Below, one piece after another: positions 1-5,164 of a stretch of DNA of 18,621 nt (positions are counted from its first letter, which is position 1; every line of letters starts with the position of its first letter). Both the position numbers and the translations under genes were made by a program. The stretch comes from an uncultured Collinsella sp. GTDB taxonomy: Bacteria > Actinomycetota > Coriobacteriia > Coriobacteriales > Coriobacteriaceae. The notes beneath the pieces are model-generated. The model was not told the DNA's origin, made no database searches, and worked only from the letters and a program-made list of their open reading frames with translations. The stretch is from assembly GCA_900547765.1 (NCBI GenBank), contig URIA01000045.1, forward strand, positions 1 to 18,621, in the 5' to 3' direction.

Positions 1-69
1 GTCAACAGCGACGGCAATGCCAACTACCCCTCCGCGACGGACGTCTGGGTTCGCCCCCGCCCCGGCTTC
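1..69 (+). repeat. DGR variable repeat (VR), right part
   Basis: VR 1-69 aligns without gaps to TR 739-807. Six positions differ (VR 8, 10, 28, 29, 40 and 66). TR has adenine at all six, and VR has G at three and C at three. None of the 52 non-adenine positions differs. Homology ends a few bases after position 69, just before the target gene's stop codon. The GC-rich stretch at about 46-65 is identical apart from its edges and is the likely initiation of mutagenic homology (IMH). The left boundary lies outside the window. Confidence 0.9.
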
Positions 70-81
70 CTCGTCGGCTAG
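1..81 (+). CDS. DGR target protein, C-terminal 26 residues (cut by window edge)
   Basis: Frame 1 is open from the first base and stops with TAG at 79-81. The visible peptide ends in the motif VWVRPRPGF followed by LVG. The template repeat encodes the same frame preceded by NWWLRS, a pattern typical of the C-type-lectin-like ends of DGR target proteins. The gene lies just upstream of avd, TR and the reverse transcriptase and at the tail end of a prophage, so it is probably a receptor-binding tail fibre or tip protein. That role is inferred from position; only the last 26 residues are visible and the body of the protein is unseen. Compared with TR the codon changes are Asn to Ser, Asn to Asp, Asn to Pro and Asn to Asp. 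Confidence 0.8.
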   Translation, partial: VNSDGNANYPSATDVWVRPRPGFLVG

Positions 82-109
82 CCAGCCGAGTGCTCTATAC
101 TCTGCTTCT

Positions 110-134
110 AGGCGACCGCCTTGCGCGGTCGCCT
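110..134 (+). other. Perfect 10-bp stem hairpin downstream of VR
   Basis: Bases 110-119 (AGGCGACCGC) pair perfectly with 125-134 around a 5-base loop, 29 bases after the target gene stop. Known DGRs often carry a hairpin or cruciform just downstream of the IMH that promotes retrohoming. This stem is in the right place for that role. It could alternatively be the first stem of a double terminator, since a second hairpin follows at 138. Confidence 0.65.
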
Positions 135-137
135 CCT

Positions 138-161
138 GCCCGCGAAGCGGGCCGGGTTTTT
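138..161 (+). terminator. Intrinsic terminator after the DGR target gene
   Basis: GCCCGC at 138-143 pairs with GCGGGC at 147-152 around a GAA loop, followed by CGGG and five T residues. It lies between the target gene stop and the avd ribosome binding site, so it probably separates or attenuates transcription between them. The short stem makes it moderate in strength. Confidence 0.55.
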
Positions 162-185
162 CGCCAGTTTCCCCAGGAGGTGCAC

Positions 186-656
186 GTGAGCGGCGTCTAC
201 CAGCGCAACCGCGAGGTGTCCGAATACAAGTTCTTCACGCAGGCCATCGCCATCCGCGTGGAGGTCAACAAGCTGATGGCGTCCTCCTCGGTAGTGCCCA
301 AGGCCTACAGGCTGCTGAACGCGGTGCCGACCGTGGAGACGGCGCGCGGCATCGTGTACAACGTCAACCGCGCCGACTGCTTCTACCCCAACACCTCGTT
401 CAACGCGCTGGAGAGGAAACGCTACCTGACGCTGGCCATAGCGGACTGCGAGCAGCTTATGCTGGACATGCAGTGCCTCATGGATATCGGCCTGCCCGTG
501 AACGCCAACCGCTTCGAGGAGCTGGCGGCCATGGTCGAGGAGGAGATCAAGCTGCTGAAGGGCGCGCGCAAGAACGTGCGCGTCACCGGCAAGAAGTCCA
601 CCGAGGAGCGCATAGCCGAGGCCGAGGCCGAGCTAGAGCGCCTGCGTTCGCTATAA
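186..656 (+). CDS. avd: Avd-like DGR accessory variability determinant
   Basis: The protein has 156 residues if read from GTG 186, which follows a strong AGGAGG at 175-180 with 5-base spacing. An upstream in-frame ATG at 90 has no such site and would read through the terminator hairpins. In known DGRs Avd is a small, basic, helical pentameric protein that binds the reverse transcriptase and the TR RNA and is needed for retrohoming. Here the sequence is predicted mostly helical, with a basic stretch near residues 118-132 (KNVRVTGKK) and a charged C-terminal coiled-coil-like helix rich in Glu, Ala and Leu. No conserved catalytic motif is seen. The call rests on size, helical character and position between VR and TR; sequence similarity to Avd families was not tested. 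Confidence 0.75.
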   Translation: MSGVYQRNREVSEYKFFTQAIAIRVEVNKLMASSSVVPKAYRLLNAVPTVETARGIVYNVNRADCFYPNTSFNALERKRYLTLAIADCEQLMLDMQCLMDIGLPVNANRFEELAAMVEEEIKLLKGARKNVRVTGKKSTEERIAEAEAELERLRSL

Positions 657-684
657 TGGACGGCGGTCCCGCCTTGTATATCGG

Positions 685-807
685 TACAACTGGTGGCTGC
701 GTTCCGTCATGGGTGGCTCGTCGTCCAACGTGTGCTACGTCAACAACAACGGCAATGCCAACTACAACTCCGCGACGAACGTCTGGGTTCGCCCCCGCCC
801 CGGATTC
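685..807 (+). repeat. DGR template repeat (TR)
   Basis: The right part (739-807) matches VR 1-69 except at adenines. Read in the target frame from 685, it encodes YNWWLRSVMGGSSSNVCY followed by an Asn-rich stretch and VWVRPRPGF. It contains many AAC codons, the DGR signature codon that can mutate to many amino acids but never to a stop. The left edge is uncertain because the matching VR bases lie outside the window; 685 is the earliest point where the frame still reads like a target protein. TR lies 28 bases after avd and about 210 bases before the reverse transcriptase, the usual arrangement. Confidence 0.9.
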
Positions 808-1020
808 CCTTATTGCCAGACCGAGTAGGCCCCAGAGCCGAAAGCAGAGCGCGAAGAGGAAGGAAGGCGCGACCGTCGGGCATGCGCCCGTAAATACGCA
901 CCCCGCGAGGGTGGCCGGACGCTGCTTGCATGGCGCGGCGCTCCGTGGCTTCGCCGCGTTTCATGGCCATACCTCAAGCGGCTGCCAGAGCCACACTGAG
1001 AGCCGTGCGGGGTGCCTTCG
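808..1020 (+). other. DGR spacer between TR and reverse transcriptase with two hairpins
   Basis: This 213-base stretch has no supported gene. It holds a hairpin at 877-890 (CGGGC, loop ATGC, GCCCG) and a 7-bp stem at 934-940 with 952-958 (CGCGGCG with CGCCGCG, 11-base loop). In the Bordetella phage DGR the RNA between TR and brt is required for cDNA priming, so this is likely the structured 3' part of the DGR RNA. That function is inferred from position and structure. Confidence 0.6.
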
Positions 1021-2238
1021 ATGAACTCCGAGGAAAGAAGGGCCGCGCGCCGCAAGCGCCGCGAGGAGAGGCGCGCCAAGGCCAAGGCCGAGCGCGTGAA
1101 GCCGTGCACCCTTGAGGCCGTGGCCGACCTCAACAGCCTTTGCAAGGCCTCCAAGCAGGCGGCGGGCGGCGTGATGTGGAAGTCCTCCACGCAGCGTTAT
1201 ATGAAGGACTATCTGCGAAACGCGGTCAAATCGAGGAACGACCTTCTGGAGGGCCGCGACATATGCCGGGGCTTCATCCGCTTCGACCTGTGGGAGCGCG
1301 GCAAGCTGCGCCACATCAGCGCCGTGCACTTCCCAGAGCGAGTGATTCAGAAGTCGCTTTCTCAGAACGCCCTCGTACCCGCGATAGTCCCGACACTCAT
1401 AACGGCCAACTCCGCCAACATCAAGGGGCGCGGCACCGACTACGCCCTGAAGCTGCTCAAGCGCCACCTGGCCGACCACTGGCGGCGGCACAGGCGCGAG
1501 GGATACATCCTTTTGGGCGACTTCTCAGATTACTTCGCCCGCATAGCCCACGAACCCGTCAAGCGGCAGGTGGCCGACGCACTGCTCGATCCGCGCGTGG
1601 TCGCCCTCGAGCACCGCCTGATAGACGCACAGGGCGAGGTGGGCCTGGGTCTGGGCAGCGAGCCGAACCAGATATGCGCGGTGGCCCACCCCAACCGCAT
1701 CGACCACTACGTGACCGAGATGCTGCGCCCTGAGGCCTACGGGCGCTATATGGACGACTTCTACCTGATCCACGAGAGCAAGGAGTACCTGCAGGTGTGC
1801 CTGCTGCTGATAGGGCGCAAGTGCGCCGAGCTGGGCATAGAGCTGAACCCGCGCAAGACCCGCGTGGTGAAGCTGTCGCGCGGCTTCACGTGGCTGAAGA
1901 AGCGCATCTTCTACACGGAGACGGGCCGCATAGTCGTGAAGCCGTGCCGCGACTCCATCACGCGCGAGCGCCGCAAGCTGAAGAAGATGGCCCGCATGGT
2001 CGCCGATGGCGTCATGACCCCCGAGCAGGTTGAGCGGAGCTACCAGAGCTGGCGCGGCGGCATGAAGCGGCTGGACGCGCACCGCAGCGTTTTGGCCATG
2101 GACGCGCTGTACCACAGCCTGTTCGAAAATCTCGCGCGGGAGGGGGGGGTGCTCAATGCAGGCCAACCCGAGGGACGATTCAAGCGGAGGCAAGCCCTCG
2201 CAATAGCGGAGAACCGGCAACTCAAAGCAGCGGCCTAA
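1021..2238 (+). CDS. DGR reverse transcriptase
   Basis: The protein has 405 residues. It copies the TR RNA into adenine-mutated cDNA that replaces VR in the target gene. Counting from ATG 1021, motif 2 is seen around NIKGRGTDYA (near 134-143), motif 3 carries the first catalytic aspartate in LLGDFSDYF (D167), motif 4 is GLGLGSEPNQ (208-217), and the catalytic box YMDD is at 243-246 in YGRYMDDF. The highly basic N-terminus (RRAARRKRREERR) suits RNA binding. Retron and group II intron hallmarks, including a maturase or endonuclease domain, are absent, and the length is typical of DGR RTs. The start is uncertain: GTG 1012 is in frame, but ATG 1021 has a GGGG at 1009-1012 eight bases upstream. 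The catalytic residues are intact. Confidence 0.93.
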   Translation: MNSEERRAARRKRREERRAKAKAERVKPCTLEAVADLNSLCKASKQAAGGVMWKSSTQRYMKDYLRNAVKSRNDLLEGRDICRGFIRFDLWERGKLRHISAVHFPERVIQKSLSQNALVPAIVPTLITANSANIKGRGTDYALKLLKRHLADHWRRHRREGYILLGDFSDYFARIAHEPVKRQVADALLDPRVVALEHRLIDAQGEVGLGLGSEPNQICAVAHPNRIDHYVTEMLRPEAYGRYMDDFYLIHESKEYLQVCLLLIGRKCAELGIELNPRKTRVVKLSRGFTWLKKRIFYTETGRIVVKPCRDSITRERRKLKKMARMVADGVMTPEQVERSYQSWRGGMKRLDAHRSVLAMDALYHSLFENLAREGGVLNAGQPEGRFKRRQALAIAENRQLKAAA

Positions 2239-2268
2239 GCGAAGCGGCCGCGAAATAACAGAAGCATC

Positions 2269-2300
2269 GAAGGCGTGCCGCGGCGCGCCTTCTTTCTTTG
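2269..2300 (+). terminator. Intrinsic terminator after the DGR reverse transcriptase
   Basis: GAAGGCGTGCCG at 2269-2280 pairs with CGGCGCGCCTTC at 2281-2292, with one T-G wobble and a tight tip, followed by TTTCTTT. It ends the DGR unit before the tail-end and lysis genes. Confidence 0.7.
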
Positions 2301-2376
2301 CGCCCATCGAAGCGGCCCGGCAATCTCACGGCGCCAATACGATGGCGACACATTCCCCGACAAGAGAGGAGTCCGC

Positions 2377-2703
2377 ATGGACACTGAGGAAGACATGCCG
2401 CGCCCCAACGAGCTTCAAGACGGCACCATGGCCGAGGTCAACGCCCTGCGCGATCTGCTGTCGCAGATCGGCGACCCCGACGCGGCGCACGACGCGGGCG
2501 TTATCGACGATGACGAGTACGTTGAGCGGAAGGCGCGAAAGCTCGCCTACACCGCGGCCGTCGCCGCCTACGGAAAGGGTGAGGCCCCGGACGTGGACAA
2601 GCTGCTTGAGCAGATGCGCGAGAAGGTCGCCGAGCCCAGCCAAACCGAGACCAACACGGCAAACATCGACTACCTGATGATGACGGTCGGGGGTGAACAG
2701 TAA
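2377..2703 (+). CDS. Small acidic phage protein of unknown function (108 aa)
   Basis: The start at ATG 2377 follows GAGAGGAG at a good distance, and the TAA stop overlaps the next ATG (TAATG), indicating coupled translation with the XkdX-like gene. The protein is acidic and mostly helical, with a middle segment rich in Lys, Ala and Tyr (about residues 49-66) and the end NIDYLMMTVGGEQ. No signal peptide or membrane segment is visible. Proteins of this size with a similar YLMM-type end often sit just before XkdX-like proteins in Gram-positive siphophages, in the slot occupied by xkdW in PBSX. I do not recognise a defined family. A role in tail-tip assembly is possible but is only inferred from position. 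Confidence 0.75.
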   Translation: MDTEEDMPRPNELQDGTMAEVNALRDLLSQIGDPDAAHDAGVIDDDEYVERKARKLAYTAAVAAYGKGEAPDVDKLLEQMREKVAEPSQTETNTANIDYLMMTVGGEQ

Positions 2704-2885
2704 TGGCGGGACGCGTCAAGGCTGCAACCACGGCGGCGCACTCGAAGAACTATGACAAGGTGAGGCGCTACTACGAGCGCGGCCTCTGGACCAAGGCCAT
2801 GGTGCATCGAGCCGTGGCCTGCAAGTGGATCACATGCGACGAATATGAGGAGATCGTCGGAGAAGAGTACGCGGAGGAGGTTTAG
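2703..2885 (+). CDS. XkdX-like phage protein
   Basis: The protein has 60 residues and overlaps the preceding stop codon by one base. It matches the XkdX pattern: an aromatic KVRRYYERGLWTKAMVHRAV helix, then a core Trp-Ile (KWITCDEYEEI) and an acidic end. XkdX proteins are small, of unknown function, and occur between tail fibre and lysis genes in PBSX-like elements and many Firmicute or actinobacterial phages, which is exactly its position here. The first 15 residues (GRVKAATTAAHSKN) are a basic extension. Its end carries the ribosome binding site of the next gene (GGAGGAGG at 2873-2880). Confidence 0.78.
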   Translation: MAGRVKAATTAAHSKNYDKVRRYYERGLWTKAMVHRAVACKWITCDEYEEIVGEEYAEEV

Positions 2886-2886
2886 G

Positions 2887-3198
2887 GTGCCGGCGCTGAG
2901 CATCGGGGAGGCAACGTCGGTCCTCTCGGCCGCCGTTGTGATTGTCACGTTCTTCATCGGGCGCGTCTCCGTATCCAAAACATCGTCTGCCAAGGAGCAG
3001 CGGACCGAAGACAAGCTCGACAGCCTTTGCGGCGACACGAGCGAGATCAAGGATGGCGTCAAGGAGATCAACCGCAAGCTCGACGACCACGGCGAGCGCC
3101 TCACGAAGGTCGAGCAACAGGTCATCACCTTGTTCAACCGGCTCGACCGCGTCGAGAAGAATTACGACCTGCATCACGGTATCGGCGGGTCAGATTAG
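2887..3198 (+). CDS. Membrane-anchored coiled-coil protein of the lysis module
   Basis: The protein has 103 residues from GTG 2887, chosen because GGAGGAGG lies 6 bases upstream; the in-frame ATG 2845 would overlap xkdX by 41 bases with no site. Residues about 9-27 form one hydrophobic segment (VLSAAVVIVTFFIGRV). After it comes a heptad-patterned helix from about 35 to 95 (EDKLDSLC, EINRKLDDH, LTKVEQQVITLFNRLDRVE). The layout resembles a mirror image of XhlA-type proteins, which have the coiled coil first and the membrane segment last. It occupies the xhlA slot just before the holin. It may help the holin or form a membrane-tethered oligomer; the exact role is unknown. Confidence 0.75.
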   Translation: MPALSIGEATSVLSAAVVIVTFFIGRVSVSKTSSAKEQRTEDKLDSLCGDTSEIKDGVKEINRKLDDHGERLTKVEQQVITLFNRLDRVEKNYDLHHGIGGSD

Positions 3199-3208
3199 GA
3201 GCTGAAAA

Positions 3209-3484
3209 ATGAAAATCAACTGGGCCCTTCGCTTCAAGAATAAGCAGACGCTCGCGGCATTGGCCGCCGCCGTAATCAGCGCAGCCTATCAGGTGCTCGG
3301 AATCCTCGGAGTCGTGGCGCCTATCTCCCAGGGGTCGCTCATCCAGCTCGTCGGAATCATCCTGACCGTTCTCGCCGGCTTCGGCGTGATCGTCGATCCG
3401 ACCACCAAGGGCGCGTCGGACTCGAAGCGTGCCATGTCGTACAGCGAGCCCCATGCCGCATATGACGCCAAGGCGGTTGAGTAG
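3209..3484 (+). CDS. Phage holin, phi LC3 family
   Basis: The protein has 91 residues; the start at ATG 3209 follows AGGAG. The opening MKINWALRFKNKQT is typical of phi LC3-type holins. It is followed by two membrane segments (about 16-35 and 42-62) and the family end motif VDPTTKGASDSKRAMSYSEP. Holins of this family gather in the cytoplasmic membrane and open it at a set time so that the endolysin reaches the wall. The gene sits 10 bases after the coiled-coil protein and 3 bases before the endolysin, the usual holin-endolysin pair. Confidence 0.93.
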   Translation: MKINWALRFKNKQTLAALAAAVISAAYQVLGILGVVAPISQGSLIQLVGIILTVLAGFGVIVDPTTKGASDSKRAMSYSEPHAAYDAKAVE

Positions 3485-3487
3485 GCC

Positions 3488-4441
3488 ATGGCCATCACAC
3501 AGCGCGAGGCCTTCGCGCAGGTCATGGAACACCTCGTCTCCCATGATGGGGGCGGCGGTCACGGATACTCGCAGGCCAACCGCATGGGGGACGGAACGAC
3601 CGAGACGATTTGTCTGTCCGACGGCACCACCGTCACTATTGCCGGTGGCGATCGCGACTGTTCCTCGGCCGTGGTGACCGCCCTCCGCGCGGTCGGCGTC
3701 AATACCTTCGGAGCCTCGTATACCGGAAACATGCGGGAGCAGCTGCTCAAGACGGGCCTTTTCGGCTGGCGTAAGATGGGCGTCAAGTCCGCCCAGCGTG
3801 GAGACATCTACCTCAACGAGAAGTGCCACACCGCCGTGTGCGTCTCTCCCTATGGATCCGCTCGCGGCGACCTCTTGGCCCAATTCTCCATTTCTGAAAA
3901 GGGGACCGTCACCGGCACCAAGGGCGACCAGACCGGGCGCGAGTCCAACATCAAGGCGTACTACAGCTACCCATGGGACGGCACGCTCTACTGGCTTGGC
4001 GACGGCAAGACACTGAATGGGTCAAATACGGAAGTCGCGGACAATACGGTCCCGAGCCTCGGAGACACGCGATATTTCGGCCCGAAGATGGCCAAGGAGC
4101 TGCAATGCCAGCTCGGCACGACTGCCGATGGCGTGATCTCCGGTCAATGGCCGGCGAATGAGCGATACCTTTGGGCATGCGACCGCGGCGTAATCGAGTA
4201 CGTCAAGGGCGGGGTTGGCTCGAATGCCGTCCGCGCCCTGCAGGACAAGGTCGGATGCAAAGTCTATCCCGTGGTCGGCGGTGTTCAGGCGCGACAGATG
4301 GGTTCGGGAACGGTCTTCAAACACCAGCAGTGGCTCATCGCTCAAGGTATCTCGTGCGGATCATCGGGTGCGGACGGATACCAGGGCCGCGACACCAACG
4401 TCGCCATCGGCCAAGCGCTCGTCAAGCAACTCTATCGATAG
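3488..4441 (+). CDS. Phage endolysin (NlpC/P60-like amidase with C-terminal wall-binding region)
   Basis: The protein has 317 residues, starting 3 bases after the holin stop. The N-terminal domain (about 1-170) resembles the Amidase_5 group of phage lysins: GGDRDCSSAV places the catalytic cysteine at C58, and EKCHTAVCVS places the histidine at H114. Such enzymes cut peptide bonds in the wall peptidoglycan. The C-terminal part (about 190-317) has the spaced pattern of peptidoglycan-binding modules: TRYFGPKMAKELQCQLG with GVISGQW, then VRALQDKVGCK and HQQWLIAQGI with GYQGRDTNVAIGQAL. There is no signal peptide, consistent with release through the holin. Which bond is cut cannot be read from the sequence. 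Confidence 0.92.
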   Translation: MAITQREAFAQVMEHLVSHDGGGGHGYSQANRMGDGTTETICLSDGTTVTIAGGDRDCSSAVVTALRAVGVNTFGASYTGNMREQLLKTGLFGWRKMGVKSAQRGDIYLNEKCHTAVCVSPYGSARGDLLAQFSISEKGTVTGTKGDQTGRESNIKAYYSYPWDGTLYWLGDGKTLNGSNTEVADNTVPSLGDTRYFGPKMAKELQCQLGTTADGVISGQWPANERYLWACDRGVIEYVKGGVGSNAVRALQDKVGCKVYPVVGGVQARQMGSGTVFKHQQWLIAQGISCGSSGADGYQGRDTNVAIGQALVKQLYR

Positions 4442-4449
4442 GTGTGCAT

Positions 4450-4560
4450 ATGAATCCATTTGATATCTGTTTTATTGTCGGCGCTGCTGCAGGACTGCTG
4501 ACCGGTCTTCTCGGATGGGCAATCGTGCGCGTCGGCAGCCAAAAAGACTTTAGAAATTGA
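4450..4560 (+). CDS. 36-residue membrane peptide at the end of the lysis cassette
   Basis: A short frame from ATG 4450 to TGA 4558-4560 sits 8 bases after the endolysin stop, with a weak TAGGTG site before it. The peptide begins MNPFDICF, has one hydrophobic segment (about 7-28, rich in Gly, Ala and Leu) and ends in a charged RVGSQKDFRN tail. The cassette terminator begins 8 bases after its stop, so it appears to be the last gene of the operon. Short single-span proteins beside holins can act as second holins or holin regulators. That role is inferred; the gene may be missed by automatic annotation because of its length. Confidence 0.62.
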   Translation: MNPFDICFIVGAAAGLLTGLLGWAIVRVGSQKDFRN

Positions 4561-4567
4561 TAGATGC

Positions 4568-4606
4568 AGCCCCTCCCCGGCATGAACTGCCGGGGAGGGG
4601 CTTTAT
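4568..4606 (+). terminator. Strong hairpin terminator of the phage lysis operon
   Basis: A perfect 14-bp stem, AGCCCCTCCCCGGC at 4568-4581 with its complement at 4589-4602, encloses a 7-base loop. It is followed by only a short TTAT, so the stem is very stable but the T tract is weak. It lies 8 bases after the last lysis gene. Confidence 0.8.
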
Positions 4607-4645
4607 GCATTGCCAGATATCCGTCAATATCCGTTCTGCAATGCA
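4606..4645. other. Candidate integrase or Xis arm sites next to attR
   Basis: TGCATTGC at 4606-4613 is inverted at 4638-4645 (GCAATGCA). Between them ATATCCGT occurs twice in direct orientation ten bases apart (4617-4624 and 4627-4634). Small repeats spaced by one helix turn, 80-120 bases from a tyrosine-integrase crossover, fit arm-type or excisionase sites. No integrase is visible in this window to test this. The rest of 4646-4726 shows nothing I recognise. Confidence 0.35.
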
Positions 4646-4726
4646 GTTTCAGTGCGGTGAGAGCGTGTGGAAACATAACTACCTGCGATTTTGCTGCTAC
4701 AAGGCACTCCATAACATCACGTTCAA

Positions 4727-4771
4727 GACTCTTAATCCCAAGGTCCAGGGTTCGACCCCCTGACGGCCCAC
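4727..4771 (+). other. attR: 3' fragment of tRNA-Lys(CTT)
   Basis: The anticodon loop CTCTTAA lies at 4729-4735 with anticodon CTT at 4731-4733. It is followed by the stem's 3' strand TCCCA, variable AGGTC, T-stem CAGGG, T-loop TTCGACC, CCCTG (4758-4762), acceptor strand ACGGCCC (4763-4769) and discriminator A at 4770. The 5' half is missing: the expected acceptor strand GGGCCGT is not found upstream, and bases before the anticodon arm do not pair. This is what remains when a phage integrates into the anticodon-loop region and carries a copy of the 3' half that restores the gene at the other end. The CC after the discriminator is followed by C rather than A. Confidence 0.85.
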
Positions 4772-4858
4772 CCAAAGATTGTTAAAGCGACTGGCACAGG
4801 CTGGTCGCTTTTTTGTTGACCTCGCATGGGGTCGAACCCGTCGGGGCGCGAAGCTGAG
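4754..4858 (+). repeat. Direct repeat copy 1: tRNA tail, terminator and inverted T-arm sequence
   Basis: This segment matches 4931-5034 closely over its whole length. Each copy starts in the T-loop (GACCCCCTGACGGCCCACC), continues through the hairpin terminator, then GTTGACC, GCATGGGGTCGAACCCG, and ends in GGGCGCG and GCTGAG. GGGGTCGAACCC at 4828-4839 is the exact reverse complement of the T-arm at 4748-4759. Confidence 0.8.
4784..4815 (+). terminator. tRNA-Lys terminator (copy 1)
   Basis: AAAGCGAC at 4784-4791 pairs with GTCGCTTT at 4804-4811, followed by a run of T. It is the original terminator of the host tRNA-Lys gene, now cut off from the 5' half by the prophage. Confidence 0.75.
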
Positions 4859-4930
4859 AAAACGCGTAAGCGTTTACCAGCGCAGCGCGCAAGGCGCGAA
4901 GCGCCGCAGCGACCGCCTGCGAAGCAGGCT
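4859..4930. other. Hairpin-rich linker between the two tRNA-tail repeats
   Basis: Three short stems with GTAA or GAA-type loops lie in a row: AAACGC/GCGTTT (about 4860-4876), a GC-rich GCGC/GCGC stem near 4888-4903, and GCCTGC/GCAGGC with a GAA loop at about 4915-4929. No gene is supported. The similar GCCCGC-GAA-GCGGGC hairpin after VR shows that this stem style recurs. Confidence 0.5.
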
Positions 4931-5034
4931 GACCCCCTGACGGCCCACCAAAGCATTGTAAAGCGACTGGCTTCGGCTGGTCGCTTTTTTGTTGACCTTG
5001 CATGGGGTCGAACCCGAAAGGGCGCGGAGCTGAG
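4931..5034 (+). repeat. Direct repeat copy 2: tRNA tail, terminator and inverted T-arm sequence
   Basis: This is the second copy of the 105-bp unit, 177 bases after the first. It keeps the tRNA acceptor tail with a full ACCA end but has no anticodon or T-stem 5' strand before it. It may be the scar of an older integration at the same tRNA or the last trace of a lost neighbouring tRNA gene. Confidence 0.8.
4960..4990 (+). terminator. tRNA-type terminator (copy 2)
   Basis: AAAGCGAC pairs with GTCGCTTT, with an inner stem closed by a cTTCGg tetraloop, followed by six T residues. It is better formed than copy 1. No intact gene precedes it. Confidence 0.75.
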
Positions 5035-5043
5035 TAATCTGCA

Positions 5044-5068
5044 CCGTGATTCCCTTAGGGAAACACGG
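5044..5068. other. Hairpin in the region downstream of the flavoprotein gene
   Basis: CCGTG, TTCCC, loop TTA, GGGAA and CACGG form a stem of 10 pairs with one A-A mismatch. It has no T tract on either side, so it is not a standard terminator. The remaining 5069-5164 holds an AGCCCC/GGGGCT pair (near 5073 and 5115) but no gene. Confidence 0.4.
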
Positions 5069-5164
5069 CTAAAGCCCCATAAACGTGCTCTCCTTATGAG
5101 AATTATGCTCACGGGGCTCGATGCATGTTGAGAAGTTGTGATCAAACTCAAAGTGAGAATCGAT

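Larger units (their letters stand above)
1..4771. mobile_element. Right end of a tailed-phage prophage carrying a DGR, bounded by attR
   Basis: This segment runs from a DGR-diversified target gene through tail-end genes, holin and endolysin to a tRNA-Lys fragment that marks the phage/host boundary. The gene order (target, DGR, XkdX-like, membrane coiled-coil protein, holin, endolysin) matches the tail-to-lysis end of Gram-positive siphophages and of PBSX-like elements. All genes point rightward, while the first host gene beyond the junction points left. Integrase, head and most tail genes, and the intact attL tRNA, are expected to lie left of the window. The right border is firm because the tRNA homology stops abruptly at the anticodon arm. 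Nothing in the visible part is broken, so the element could still be functional, but most of it cannot be seen. Confidence 0.88.

Noticed and set aside
693..893. Possible small gene over TR
   Set aside because: TR is a non-coding template; this frame has no ribosome site and is not the target-protein frame.
17..1024. 335-codon plus-strand frame across the DGR
   Set aside because: It runs out of frame through avd and TR, is Arg/Gly/Pro biased, and has no ribosome site; the avd frame is the real one.
4859..4930. CRISPR-like array of short stems
   Set aside because: The stems differ in sequence and spacing and there are no equal repeats with unique spacers.
4732..5151. Minus-strand frame with a GWAVRGSNPGPWD-like sequence
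   Set aside because: This is the well-known false protein from reading tRNA 3' ends backwards; it lies over the tRNA fragment and its repeats.
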